Source: Lutimaribacter degradans (GTDB taxonomy: Bacteria; Pseudomonadota; Alphaproteobacteria; Rhodobacterales; Rhodobacteraceae). From it: a stretch of DNA of 64,000 bases. Made by a program: the position numbers and the translations under genes. The notes under the pieces are model-generated. The model ran no database searches. It had not been told where the DNA came from and worked only from the letters and a program-made list of their open reading frames with translations. The stretch covers positions 1-64,000 of the forward strand of contig NZ_JAMQGO010000010.1 in assembly GCF_023703375.1 (NCBI RefSeq), written 5' to 3'. Of this stretch, positions 28,800 to 37,981 are shown one piece after another; position 1 is the stretch's first letter; each line of letters starts with the position of its first letter.

Positions 28800-28839
28800 G
28801 CCCTTAGGGTAGGGCCCGCGCGCGGGTGGGAAAGGGGCC

Positions 28840-29328
28840 TCAATCGACGAGGTCGCGCGGCACGATGAAATCCACCACGCGCGCCATACCCGGTTGGACA
28901 CCGCGCCAATCCGCACCGTCGAAATCGGCAACCAGCGTGGCGCAGGTCGGGTAGGCGGCAAAGCGCGGGTGGTTCGGGGCGGCCTCTACGATCTCGCTTG
29001 CGAATTCACCGATGCCGGGGTTGTGCCCGATCATCAGCACCGTTGGCGCAGCAGCCCCCCGCAGCGCGTCCAGCATATCCCACGGCTCAGCGTGGTAAAG
29101 CGCGGGCAAGTAGTCAACTGGGGCATCCAGCCCCAGGTTGGCCAACGTGTCGCGCGTGCGGGTTGCTGTCGAACACAGCACCTGCCCGGGCGCATATCCA
29201 TGCAAGCGTAGCCAGTCGCCCATTGCCCGGGCCGCGCGGGTGCCGCGCGGGTTTAGCGGCCGATCATGATCGCGCGTCGTGCCGCTGGACCAGTCGGATT
29301 TGGCGTGACGCATCAGGATCAGGCGCAT
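28840..29328 (-). CDS. sixA: SixA-type histidine phosphatase
   Basis: A 162-residue member of the histidine-phosphatase (phosphoglycerate-mutase-like) superfamily. It has MRLILMRHAKSDW with the nucleophilic His8, DRPLNPRGTRAA, and MIGHNPGIGEFA with the second catalytic His. SixA proteins dephosphorylate phosphohistidine on phosphotransfer proteins; the target is not known here. Only 4 nt separate it from the ferredoxin gene. Confidence 0.85.
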   Translation of the reverse strand: MRLILMRHAKSDWSSGTTRDHDRPLNPRGTRAARAMGDWLRLHGYAPGQVLCSTATRTRDTLANLGLDAPVDYLPALYHAEPWDMLDALRGAAAPTVLMIGHNPGIGEFASEIVEAAPNHPRFAAYPTCATLVADFDGADWRGVQPGMARVVDFIVPRDLVD

Positions 29329-29332
29329 CGGC

Positions 29333-29965
29333 TTACCCTTTCAGAAAAGCAGTCATGTGAAAGCCCGATTGTGCCGTATCGCGGCCAAAACTTTGTGACA
29401 CGGGGCAGGCCCTGCGCACAAGGCAGCCATTTTCCCGGCAGTCGCTGCCAGCGGGGCTGGCGATATGCGCCTTGCAGGCGGCAACATCGTAAGGCGCGTC
29501 GGTGCGCAAGGCGCCCACCGGGCAGGCCGATACGCAGGGGCGCGCACAGCCCGTGCAGGGCGAAGGCGCCGGGTCGGGAGGATTGGCGAGCCCCGGCAGG
29601 ATAAGCCCACACCGGAACGAGATCATCATGCCGGCCACGTCATGCACCAGCATCCCCACCGGGCTTTGATGGCAACGGCCACTATCCAGCGCCCATTTCA
29701 GAAAGGGTTCGTAAGGCGGGCCGCCAAAGGGAAAGACCACCTCGGCCCCCAGCGCGGCGGCCAGGTCGCCCAAAACCCGGCCCGACCAACGGTCCAGCGG
29801 GTCGGGGTAGTCATCAAGATATTCCGGGCTGGCGGTGAAAACCGGCCAGAACCCGGGCCCCGCCCCGACAAGAAACAGGGTGCGGGCAGGGGCTTGAAAC
29901 GGCACATGACCCATCTCGATCAGACCAAGAGGCGCTAGTGCCGCGTCAAGCTGGTCAGGCGGCAT
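29333..29965 (-). CDS. 4Fe-4S ferredoxin-type protein
   Basis: A 210-residue protein with a single ferredoxin-like cysteine cluster, CTGCARPCVSACPVGA (about 137-152), and further cysteines downstream (CKAH, CRENGCLVRRACPV). The N-terminal ~130 residues resemble the conserved region of QueG-like or ferredoxin-fused proteins, but no enzyme motif is clear. Two starts are possible: ATG 29965, used here, or GTG 29968, which would overlap the argB stop as GTGA. It is probably co-transcribed with argB. Confidence 0.75.
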   Translation of the reverse strand: MPPDQLDAALAPLGLIEMGHVPFQAPARTLFLVGAGPGFWPVFTASPEYLDDYPDPLDRWSGRVLGDLAAALGAEVVFPFGGPPYEPFLKWALDSGRCHQSPVGMLVHDVAGMMISFRCGLILPGLANPPDPAPSPCTGCARPCVSACPVGALRTDAPYDVAACKAHIASPAGSDCRENGCLVRRACPVSQSFGRDTAQSGFHMTAFLKG

Positions 29966-30849
29966 CACCGGCGCGGCGGCAGGTTGCGCGGCTTGATGAG
30001 CGACCCCGAGCCATGCTCGGTGAACAGCTCCAGCAGGCAGGCATTGCGCACGCGCCCGTCGATGATGACCACACCGCGCACACCGGCGGCAATCGCGCTG
30101 AGCGCGGTTTGCGTCTTGGGGATCATGCCGCCGGCAATCACGCCCTCGTCGGTCATTCGGGTGACTTCCTCGGGGGTTAGCTCGGTGACCACCTCGCCCT
30201 CGGTGTTCTTGACGCCGGGCACATCCGTCAGCAGCAACAAGCGGTCGGCCTTGAGCGCTCCGGCAATGGCGCCTGCGGCGGTATCGCCGTTGACGTTGAA
30301 GGTTTCGTTCTCGCCGAATCCGGCCCCCAGCGGCGCCACCACGGGAATTATGTCCGACGCGAACAGATCGTGCAGCACCTGCGGGTTCATCTGCACCGGC
30401 CGGCCGACAAAGCCCAGCTCGGGGTCATCGGGTTCGCACATCATAAGGTTGGCGTCCTTGCCGCTCAGCCCGACACCGCGCCCGCCCTGCTGGTTGATGG
30501 CCTGGACGATGCGCTTGTTTACCAGCCCGCTCAGAACCATTTCCACGACCTCGACCGTGGCCTTGTCGGTCACGCGCTTGCCGCGCACGAAGTCCGATTC
30601 TATGCCCAGCCGGCCCAGCATTTCGTTGATCATCGGGCCGCCGCCATGCACCACGACCGGGTTCAGCCCCACCTGTCGCATCAGCACGATGTCGCGTGCG
30701 AACTCGGCCATGGCATCATCATCGCCCATGGCATTTCCGCCAAATTTCACGACGACAACAGCCCCAGTGTAGCGTTGCAGGTAAGGTAGCGCCTCGGACA
30801 GGGTGCGGGCGGTGGCGATCCAGTCGCGGTTCATGCTTTGCTTTCTCAT
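29965..30849 (-). CDS. argB: Acetylglutamate kinase
   Basis: Phosphorylates N-acetyl-L-glutamate in arginine biosynthesis. The 294 residues carry [38 protein letters not shown], the [20 protein letters not shown] segment, [16 protein letters not shown] and [12 protein letters not shown]. These match the arginine-sensitive class. Starts at 30849 (used), 30834 and 30870 are all possible; none has a strong RBS. In related genomes argB follows engB in a rpmH...yidC...engB...argB block; here the dab module intervenes. Confidence 0.95.
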   Translation of the reverse strand: MRKQSMNRDWIATARTLSEALPYLQRYTGAVVVVKFGGNAMGDDDAMAEFARDIVLMRQVGLNPVVVHGGGPMINEMLGRLGIESDFVRGKRVTDKATVEVVEMVLSGLVNKRIVQAINQQGGRGVGLSGKDANLMMCEPDDPELGFVGRPVQMNPQVLHDLFASDIIPVVAPLGAGFGENETFNVNGDTAAGAIAGALKADRLLLLTDVPGVKNTEGEVVTELTPEEVTRMTDEGVIAGGMIPKTQTALSAIAAGVRGVVIIDGRVRNACLLELFTEHGSGSLIKPRNLPPRR

Positions 30850-30965
30850 CAAGGGTGTCCCTTTTGGCAACGGGTGTTAGCGGTTGACGCGGCCAATGCC
30901 AAGTGCGCGTTGCAAGCGCCCGGCGCAGTGCTAGGGTATTGTTCATCTGCGAGGGAGCGCCAGCC

Positions 30966-31700
30966 ATGACAGAACGGCAAAAAACACTTCTCTTGACTGG
31001 CGCAAGCCGGGGTATCGGCCACGCCACCGTGCGACGCTTCAACCGCGAGGGGTGGCGCGTCATAACCTGTTCGCGCCAACCCTTTCCGGAGGAATGTCCA
31101 TGGGGCGGGGGCGAGGAAAACCATGTGCAGATCGACCTGGCCAACCCCAGCGACGTGATTGAAAAGGTCGAACACATCCGGGAAAAGCTCAACGGGCGGC
31201 TGGACGCGCTGGTGAACAATGCGGGCATTTCACCCAAGGGCCCCGAGGGCGAGCGGCTGAACACCATCGGCACCGACCTGAAAACTTGGGGGCATGTCTT
31301 TCACGTTAACTTCTTTGCCCCGGTCGTGCTGGCGCGCGGCCTGAAGGAAGAACTGGCCGCAGCCCAGGGCGCGGTGGTCAATGTCACCTCGATTGCGGGC
31401 AACGAGGTGCATCCATTTGCCGGGGCGGCCTATGCCACGTCGAAAGCTGCGCTCAAGGCGTTGACGCGGGAAATGGCGCATGATTTCGGGCCGATGGGGG
31501 TGCGCGTGAACGCCATTGCCCCGGGCGAGATCGAAACCGCGATCTTGTCACCCGGCACCGATGCGTTGGTGCAACGGCTGCCCTTGCGCCGCCTTGGCCA
31601 ACCGGAAGAGGTGGCCGCCACGATCTTTTTTCTGTGTTCGCCGGAAAGCGGGTACATTTCCGGAACCGAGATCGAGATCAATGGCGGCCAGCATGTGTGA
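30966..31700 (+). CDS. SDR-family NAD(P)-dependent oxidoreductase
   Basis: A 244-residue classical short-chain dehydrogenase. It has the cofactor motif TGASRGIGHATV, NNAGIS, and the catalytic Ser-Tyr-Lys set in NVTSIAGNEVHPFAGAAY followed by ATSK. The C-terminal FFLCSPESGYISGTEIEING is FabG-like, but the substrate cannot be told. The start at 30966 is preceded by GAGGGAGCG. It is divergent from argB and convergent, with a 6-nt gap, with dabA. Confidence 0.85.
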   Translation: MTERQKTLLLTGASRGIGHATVRRFNREGWRVITCSRQPFPEECPWGGGEENHVQIDLANPSDVIEKVEHIREKLNGRLDALVNNAGISPKGPEGERLNTIGTDLKTWGHVFHVNFFAPVVLARGLKEELAAAQGAVVNVTSIAGNEVHPFAGAAYATSKAALKALTREMAHDFGPMGVRVNAIAPGEIETAILSPGTDALVQRLPLRRLGQPEEVAATIFFLCSPESGYISGTEIEINGGQHV

Positions 31701-31706
31701 TGCGCG

Positions 31707-34064
31707 TCAGGCCACCTGGGCCTGTGCCGCGGCGTCGGCGACCGGGCGGAAAACGCCCCCTTCGTAGCGATCGACGATCAGGCCGGCATCGTTCATCCTG
31801 AGCAGCGCAAGCCAGCCGTTGTCGAACAACGCGCGCAGATCGGCATGTCGTTCAAGCACGGCCATTATCGCCTGGCGCGGCGCGGCCAATACCACGCTTA
31901 GCCGCTCGGGCGCGTGGCGTGGCCCGTCACCGTCATGCACCGATTGCAGGGGCAGGCCGGCGCGCAACATGCCGCCATTGCCCTCGACCACGCCGATGCC
32001 GCCGGTGACATTGTGGATCAGCTTGTTGCCCGCGCCAAAGGCGTCATGCGCCACCGACGATCCGTAATATTGCAGCGAGATCCAGCTTGCCACGACCACC
32101 GGCGCGGTCATGATCAGCTCAAGCGTGGCAAAGTCGCGGTCATCCTGCCAGTCGTAGTCATGCAGGAAAACGCGCCCGCCCAGATCGCTGCCCGCGGTGG
32201 CGCGGCGCGGCGCGGCGATAAAGGCGTTGCAGCCCGCCAGCCCCCATTCCGGGCGCAGCTCGGACCAATCGCCGCCACGGCGGGCCAGTGTATCGGCGGT
32301 GCCACGCGGCAAGGTCCTGGCGCGTTCGGCCCGGGCGGTCTGCCCGGCAAGCGTCAGCGCGCTACGCAGGCGTGCCAGGTCGGCGGCATGATCTCCAGCC
32401 TCGGGAAGGTCGAACAGCGTCAGCCTGTCGGACACGGTATCATGCAGGCCCGCCACGAACAACGTGTCGGCCGGCACCTCGATACCCTGTTCGATCAGCC
32501 CGGCGCGTAGCTCGGTATCGTTCAGCAGCGCGGCCAGCAGGCGGGCGTTCACGTCGCCCGCGTGCCCGCCACAGGCGCCGCATTGCAGGGCGCTGGCATG
32601 TGGTGTGTTCGTCACCGTGGCGCCATGGCCGGCGATCAGCACCAGCCGTGCGAAACCATTGGTCAGCGACATGGCTCGTAACACCTGCGCCGCGGCGGCG
32701 ACACGGTCGTCAAGCGGCAGATCGAGCTGCGGAGCAGGATCGACAGGCGCCGTCCTGGCCCGTGCCAGCGCATCCTTGACCAGTTTGCCGATGTAAAGCG
32801 GACCCGCCGCCTCGACAAAGGCAAAGGCCGATACGGCGGCCATCTTGAACCGTCCCCAGGCGCGGGTGCCGCGCCGGGTGATCCGCGTGGCGGTCTCCAG
32901 GACGCTGTCGCTGGCGTCGCTTTGCAAAGCGGGGTTCAGCAGCACGGGGGCGCGGGCCTCGGCCACGTCCGAGGCGTGGGCGCGATGCGTGACCGCCAGT
33001 CCGAAAAAGCCGGCAAAACCCTTTGTGCGGATGCCGCTATCGGCCTGCTCCAGCGCGCGGCGAAACACCTCCGAGCGCACATCGATGCAGAACGTCGCCT
33101 GGATGGCGGGCCGCGAGTCATCGACCGGGGCAGGGGCGATGGTCCCGATCAGCGCCTGTTCGGCGGCCCGGTCTGCGGCATCCTGCAAGGCCGCGTCCAG
33201 AAGATCGTCCGCCGAAGGAGCCAGCGGTTCGGCATACCGCGCCAACGCCTCGGTCCAGGTATCCGCGATCTCGGGGCCGAAATGTTCAAGCAGGGCGGCA
33301 TCCCAGGCCAGGCGGATCGTCAACATCTGCACCAGCGTGTCATCCTGCCCGCCGTCGCGCTCGGCCAGCCAACCGAGGTGGCGGGCGTATTGCCCCCAGC
33401 CCTGCAGCGTCATCAACAGGCGGTGGAAATAAAGCGGTGCTGCCTCGGGCGTCACCCCCAATTGCGCGCAGGTGCGCAGAAAGGCCAGGCGCGGCTCGTC
33501 CGGCAGGGCGGCGACACGACCGGCGAACCCTGTCAAACCCGCGATGCCCGGGGTCAGGTCACGGCTGGCAAAAGCCTTCCACGCGGTATAGGCGCGCTGG
33601 TCGGGTGCGGGCCAGAACGCCTGGCCCTTGTCGAAATGCACTGCCGCCCAGGCGCCGATACGGTCGGCGAGGAATTCGGGCCAGCCGATCCCGGTGGCCT
33701 GTGCGGCAAGGTCGGTCACCGTGGGCAGCGCGTCGGGCATGGGCGCAGGATGCCGGGCTGCGTCGCGCAGGGCAGATACTGTCATGCCATTGGATGTTGC
33801 GGCGCTTTCAAGCGCCTCGACCGGTATCTCGCCGCGGGCTATCCGGTTGGCGATTTCATCGCGTGCCGGAAAGATCCGCAAACCGGCCACTTTTGCCATA
33901 CGTGCCGCGGTCAGCCCGCGCGGCTCGCCGGTTTGACCCAGGAAAGGGTTGACCGCCACGGTGGCCTCAAGCGGAAAGGCCGGGGGGATCTGGCCTACGG
34001 CCTGGTTTGCGGCGGCGAAAAGCTCCAGCGCGGGGCCGGTGAAATGCAGGTTCGGTGCAGACAT
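31707..34064 (-). CDS. dabA: DabA, zinc subunit of the DAB inorganic-carbon pump (DUF2309)
   Basis: The soluble, carbonic-anhydrase-like partner of the DAB complex, which traps CO2 as bicarbonate using energy from the membrane subunit. The 785 residues match the DUF2309 family. The zinc site is intact: Cys326 and Asp328 in FCIDVRSEVFRR, His480 in IAGHGATVTNT and Cys495 in SALQCGACGG. The start is ATG 34064; the frame stays open far upstream, but that part is out-of-frame dabB sequence. It follows dabB after 5 nt on the same strand. Confidence 0.93.
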   Translation of the reverse strand: MSAPNLHFTGPALELFAAANQAVGQIPPAFPLEATVAVNPFLGQTGEPRGLTAARMAKVAGLRIFPARDEIANRIARGEIPVEALESAATSNGMTVSALRDAARHPAPMPDALPTVTDLAAQATGIGWPEFLADRIGAWAAVHFDKGQAFWPAPDQRAYTAWKAFASRDLTPGIAGLTGFAGRVAALPDEPRLAFLRTCAQLGVTPEAAPLYFHRLLMTLQGWGQYARHLGWLAERDGGQDDTLVQMLTIRLAWDAALLEHFGPEIADTWTEALARYAEPLAPSADDLLDAALQDAADRAAEQALIGTIAPAPVDDSRPAIQATFCIDVRSEVFRRALEQADSGIRTKGFAGFFGLAVTHRAHASDVAEARAPVLLNPALQSDASDSVLETATRITRRGTRAWGRFKMAAVSAFAFVEAAGPLYIGKLVKDALARARTAPVDPAPQLDLPLDDRVAAAAQVLRAMSLTNGFARLVLIAGHGATVTNTPHASALQCGACGGHAGDVNARLLAALLNDTELRAGLIEQGIEVPADTLFVAGLHDTVSDRLTLFDLPEAGDHAADLARLRSALTLAGQTARAERARTLPRGTADTLARRGGDWSELRPEWGLAGCNAFIAAPRRATAGSDLGGRVFLHDYDWQDDRDFATLELIMTAPVVVASWISLQYYGSSVAHDAFGAGNKLIHNVTGGIGVVEGNGGMLRAGLPLQSVHDGDGPRHAPERLSVVLAAPRQAIMAVLERHADLRALFDNGWLALLRMNDAGLIVDRYEGGVFRPVADAAAQAQVA

Positions 34065-34069
34065 TGATC

Positions 34070-35620
34070 TTATCCTTTCGTTGCGCGCCAATGGCCGGTC
34101 AGCCGATCGGTCAAAGCGTTGAAATAAAGGCCGTTCATCAGGTGTACGCGCAGTCCGGCCGCGGCGGGATGCCGGGCCCAAAGCGGAAATGTCGCTTGTG
34201 CCACGGCCGCCAGGGCAAAGCTGCTGACTGCCAGAACGATCGCCGCCCAGATCAGCCCGTCGGGCTGCGGCGGGGCGGGCAGGGTGCCAGACGAAAGCGC
34301 CACCGCCCCGGTTTGCAGCGTGAAGTAGGCCAGCGTCGCGGCCAGAGACATTGCCGCCGTGCGCCATGTCAGCGGCCAGGGAGCCATGTCGGCCAGGCCT
34401 TGCGCGATCAGGTATGCGACGCCCAGGATAAGGATCGCCCCAAGTGCCACCATCTGCGGCGGTTTCGACCAGAACCCAAATCCAAGCCCGACCAGCACAT
34501 AGATGCCGATGGCGATGGCAAAGGCCCGGCCTACCGCGCGCAAGTTTGGCACGGCAACGGGGCCGGGGCGGCGGATGGCGGCCACTTGCTCTACCGCGCC
34601 GCCCGACGCCAGGAAGGCGTGTGCCTTGTAAAGCGAATGTGCCACGATATGCAGCAACGCCAGCGGGAAAAGTGCCAGCCCGCATTGCAGCACCATGAAC
34701 CCCATCTGCGCACAGGTCGACCAGGCAAGCGCGGTTTTCACCGCCGGTTGCGTCAGCGCGACGGCGGCGCCCACCAGTGCGCTGAACCCACCGATAAGCG
34801 CCAGCAAGGCCAGCACGCCCGGTGTGGCCAGCAGAACATCGGCAAAGCGGATCAACAGGAAACCGCCCGCGTTCACAACGCCGGCATGCAACAGGGCGGA
34901 AACGGGGGTGGGGGCCTCCATCACCTCGGTCAGCCAGCCATGGGTGGGGATCAGCGCTGATTTGAAGACTGCGGCCACGGCCAGCAGCAGCGCGGCGACC
35001 CACAGCAAGCCGGGCACCTGTCCCGCGCGCGCGGCCTCGGAGATGGTGGCGATGTCGGCGGTGCCATAGCCCGCGATCAGAAGGCCGGCCGCCCCCAACA
35101 ACGCGCTGCTGCCGATGATGCCGCTGACGGTTTTCTTGCGTGCGGCGCGCTGGGCGCGTGGCCGATCGGGATAGAACAGCAGCAGTCGGTGCAGCCCCAC
35201 GCCGACGGCGACCCAGGCCAAGACCAGTTGCACCAGGTTGCCGGCGCTGACGAGCAGCAAAACACAGGCCAGCGTGGCCGACATGGCGGCCATGAACCGG
35301 CCCTGGCCGGTCTCGCCATCCAGCGCGGTGCGGGAGAACCGCAAAACGACCCATCCCACGAAGGACACGGTCAGCAGCATCGCGACCGAAACAATGTCGA
35401 TCCGCACCGAAAGGCCCAGCCCGCCCAAACCCAGCACCGGGCTTGTCACGGGGCCAGAGATGGCCATCAGCGCCGCACTGGCCAACGCGGCGATCACGGC
35501 CAGCAACGCGGCGATTTCAGGCAGGCGAAACCGCGTGCTGGCACGGGGAACGGCGCGCAGGCCCAGATCCAGCGCGATCACGAACAGCGCCAGCGGCGCG
35601 AGCAGGGAAAATAAACTCAT
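34070..35620 (-). CDS. dabB: DabB, membrane subunit of the DAB inorganic-carbon pump
   Basis: A 516-residue polytopic protein of the NuoL/MrpA antiporter family. The key channel segment reads SALIPTHGWLTEVMEAPTPV with LLHAGVVNAGGFLLIRFADV, and the conserved HSLYKAHAFLASG lies further on. It partners DabA and probably couples the cation gradient to carbon uptake. The start at 35620 follows a GGAGGGACGTC-type RBS. Its divergent neighbour is a LysR gene with an operator-like repeat in the shared 98-bp spacer. Confidence 0.92.
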   Translation of the reverse strand: MSLFSLLAPLALFVIALDLGLRAVPRASTRFRLPEIAALLAVIAALASAALMAISGPVTSPVLGLGGLGLSVRIDIVSVAMLLTVSFVGWVVLRFSRTALDGETGQGRFMAAMSATLACVLLLVSAGNLVQLVLAWVAVGVGLHRLLLFYPDRPRAQRAARKKTVSGIIGSSALLGAAGLLIAGYGTADIATISEAARAGQVPGLLWVAALLLAVAAVFKSALIPTHGWLTEVMEAPTPVSALLHAGVVNAGGFLLIRFADVLLATPGVLALLALIGGFSALVGAAVALTQPAVKTALAWSTCAQMGFMVLQCGLALFPLALLHIVAHSLYKAHAFLASGGAVEQVAAIRRPGPVAVPNLRAVGRAFAIAIGIYVLVGLGFGFWSKPPQMVALGAILILGVAYLIAQGLADMAPWPLTWRTAAMSLAATLAYFTLQTGAVALSSGTLPAPPQPDGLIWAAIVLAVSSFALAAVAQATFPLWARHPAAAGLRVHLMNGLYFNALTDRLTGHWRATKG

Positions 35621-35678
35621 GACGTCCCTCCGGATTGACGATTTCCCAAGGGCGTAGCTGCGCTGCGGCATAAATAAA

Positions 35679-35699
35679 ATTACATTGTTTCTCAGTAAT
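35679..35699. promoter_or_regulatory. LysR-type operator candidate (ATTAC-N11-GTAAT)
   Basis: The inverted repeat ATTAC (35679-35683) and GTAAT (35695-35699) are separated by exactly 11 bp, giving the T-N11-A form of LysR binding sites. It lies in the AT-rich spacer between dabB and the divergent LysR gene, 20 bp before the latter's ATG. Confidence 0.6.
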
Positions 35700-35718
35700 C
35701 GTTCTGTTTTATGGATGC

Positions 35719-36582
35719 ATGAGCCAGATCAACTATAACCACCTGCGTTATTTCCGCGAGGTCGCGCACGAGGGCAACCTGACCCGCGCAGCCCGCCACC
35801 TGAACCTGTCGCAATCTGCCTTGTCCACCCAGATCAAGCAGTTGGAGGCACGGCTGGGCCATGACCTGTTCACCCGCACGGGCCGGACGCTGGAATTGAC
35901 CGAGGCCGGCCGCATCGCGCTGGATCACGCTGACCGCATCTTTCGCGCCGGTGACGAGCTTCTGGCGACGCTCGAGCAAACCGGGGACAGCCTGCCGCCG
36001 TTGCGCGTGGGCGCCTTGTCGACCCTGTCACGCAATTTCCAGCTACAATTCCTGCGCCCCGTTCTGGCCGATGGCAGCGTTGACCTGCTTCTCAGCTCGG
36101 GCAGCGGCGCGGTCTTGCTTGAGGCGTTGCGGTCGCTCGCGCTTGACGTGGTGCTGACAACCGAACCGCCCCATCGCGACAGTTTTTCGGAACTCGTGGC
36201 CCACCGGCTTGATGAGCAACCCGTTGGCCTTTACGGCACCGCCGCTCACCTGGGCCATGCCACGTTGGCCGAGACGCTGGCCAATGCGCCGGTGATCCTG
36301 CCCACCGAAAGCTCGATTCGCACCGGGTTTGACGGGTTGGTCGCACGGTTGGGCGTGGCCCCGCGCATCGCCGCCGAAGTCGACGACATGGCGATGGTGC
36401 GCCTGCTGGCCCGCGAGGGCGTGGGCCTTGCCATTGCGCCGGCGGTGGTTCTGGATGACGAACTGGCGGCGGGCTTGTTGCAACCCGCGCCTTTCGATCT
36501 GACGATCGTGGAAAGTTTTTATGCCGTCACCCTTCCGCGCCGGTTTCCGCATCCCGCGCTGACGCAGCTTTTGCCCGGCTGA
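35719..36582 (+). CDS. LysR-type regulator next to dabBA (NhaR-like)
   Basis: A 287-residue LysR regulator. The N-terminal helix-turn-helix is clear: YNHLRYFREVAHEGNLTRAA with HLNLSQSALSTQIKQLEARL (about 5-50), then FTRTGRTLELTEAG. The look is of the NhaR subgroup. The rest is an effector domain. It is divergent from dabB and probably controls dabBA; the effector may be CO2/bicarbonate- or ion-linked, which is inference. It ends 3 nt from the convergent engB stop. Confidence 0.9.
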   Translation: MSQINYNHLRYFREVAHEGNLTRAARHLNLSQSALSTQIKQLEARLGHDLFTRTGRTLELTEAGRIALDHADRIFRAGDELLATLEQTGDSLPPLRVGALSTLSRNFQLQFLRPVLADGSVDLLLSSGSGAVLLEALRSLALDVVLTTEPPHRDSFSELVAHRLDEQPVGLYGTAAHLGHATLAETLANAPVILPTESSIRTGFDGLVARLGVAPRIAAEVDDMAMVRLLAREGVGLAIAPAVVLDDELAAGLLQPAPFDLTIVESFYAVTLPRRFPHPALTQLLPG

Positions 36583-36585
36583 GCG

Positions 36586-37236
36586 TCAGGTCAGGTTGGC
36601 GATGATAGCCCGCAAAGTGGCGATTCCATCGCCCTTTTCCGACGAGGTCAGCACCAGTTCGGGGTAGGCAGCGGGATGGGCCGACAGCTTTTCACGCACC
36701 TGCGCCAGAACTTTCTCGCGCTCTTTTTCGGGCAGCTTGTCGGCCTTGGTCATGACCACCTGGAACGTTACCGCGGCGCTGTCGAGCAGGCTCATGATTT
36801 CTTCGTCCACGGATTTCACGCCATGGCGCGTGTCGATCAGCACGAAGGCGCGGCGCAGGGTCTGGCGGCCCGACAGGTATTGCTTCAGCAGACGCTGCCA
36901 CTTTTCCACGACAGGCAGCGGCGCGTTGGCATAGCCATAGCCCGGCAGATCGACCAGGTAATGCTCGAGGCCAATCGTGAAAAAGTTGATTTCCTGCGTG
37001 CGGCCCGGCGTGTTCGAGGCCCGCGCCAACCCCTTGCGGCCGGTCAGCGCATTGATCAGCGTCGATTTCCCGACATTCGAACGCCCGGCGAAACAGACCT
37101 CGATCCGGTCGGCGGGGGGCAGGCCCGACATGGCGACCACGCCCTTGACGAACTCGGACTGGCCGGCAAACAGCTTGCGGCCTTTCTCGGCGGTGGCCAT
37201 GTCGGGCGTTTCGGCCAGCGGAAAGGGCAGGGTCAT
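36586..37236 (-). CDS. engB: Ribosome-biogenesis GTPase YsxC/EngB
   Basis: An essential GTPase involved in 50S assembly. The 216 residues carry G1 GRSNVGKSTLINALTG, the G2 region RTQEINFF, G3 VDLPGYGYANAP, and G4 VVMTKADKLPE. The N-terminal ~30 residues are an unconserved extension. It is followed upstream on the minus strand by the MOSC gene with a 1-nt gap, so they are one operon with yidC. Confidence 0.96.
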   Translation of the reverse strand: MTLPFPLAETPDMATAEKGRKLFAGQSEFVKGVVAMSGLPPADRIEVCFAGRSNVGKSTLINALTGRKGLARASNTPGRTQEINFFTIGLEHYLVDLPGYGYANAPLPVVEKWQRLLKQYLSGRQTLRRAFVLIDTRHGVKSVDEEIMSLLDSAAVTFQVVMTKADKLPEKEREKVLAQVREKLSAHPAAYPELVLTSSEKGDGIATLRAIIANLT

Positions 37237-37237
37237 G

Positions 37238-37981
37238 TCAAACCACCTTTGCCATGTCTCCGGCGCGGATCTCGCCGGGTTGCGTGATGCGGGCGTAAAC
37301 CCCGAAATCGTGATGGCCCCATTCTTGGTCCAGCATTTTCAGGGTGGCCGCGTCGCGCAGGCCGGTTTCGGGGCTCGTTTCGGTTGCGCGACAGCGGGTG
37401 ATGCGTTTTTCGATCTTCAGGCGGGCAGAGCCAACCGTGATCTCGTGGCCCACAAGGTCGAACTCGCCCCACGGGGCCAGGCCCTCCAGCCAGATATTCC
37501 CGCGAAAGCGGCGCGGGTCCAGGTCCTGGCCCAGCTTTTGCGACAAGGTATGCAGGCTGGCCATGTTCAGGATGGATACCGACGGGAACGGCACGTCCGA
37601 CATGCCAGCGGCGGGCGCCGGCACAACGCGGGCGGGTGCGGGCCGGTTTTCCGGCCACAGCGGCACGACCCAATCCAGCAGGCTTTGCGGCACCTTGGCG
37701 GGATCAATCGTCAGCGGCGCCATGTCGGGATGGCGCAGGGTGATTGTGCCATCATTCCGGGTCTCGGCCATCACCTGCATGAGGTGCGGGCCGCTTGCGC
37801 CCCGCAGGAACTCGCGGCAGGGGCGCCAACCGTGCGTGGCCTCGGGCGCGGCCGCATGGTGCACGGCCCAGGCCCGGTCGCCGGGCAGGGGGCGGTCGGG
37901 CTGCACGGTGACCGCCCGCAATGGCTCGGCCCCGATCCCCTTGATCGGATAGCGCCAGAGCGCGGTCACCTGCACCGTCAT
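37238..37981 (-). CDS. MOSC-domain protein (YcbX-like)
   Basis: A 247-residue protein with an N-terminal MOSC-N barrel (ALWRYPIKGIGAEPLRAVTV) and a C-terminal MOSC domain (FRGNIWLEGLAPWGEFDLVG, then RITRCRATETSPETG with the family Cys). MOSC proteins handle the molybdenum cofactor, or sulfur transfer by YcbX-like reductases. The enzyme function here is unassigned. It overlaps yidC by 4 nt and lies 1 nt from engB. Confidence 0.88.
   Translation of the reverse strand: MTVQVTALWRYPIKGIGAEPLRAVTVQPDRPLPGDRAWAVHHAAAPEATHGWRPCREFLRGASGPHLMQVMAETRNDGTITLRHPDMAPLTIDPAKVPQSLLDWVVPLWPENRPAPARVVPAPAAGMSDVPFPSVSILNMASLHTLSQKLGQDLDPRRFRGNIWLEGLAPWGEFDLVGHEITVGSARLKIEKRITRCRATETSPETGLRDAATLKMLDQEWGHHDFGVYARITQPGEIRAGDMAKVV

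Noticed and set aside
34065..35354. 430-codon upstream extension of the dabA frame
   Set aside because: It is the out-of-frame dabB sequence kept open by high GC; the family N-terminus begins at 34064.
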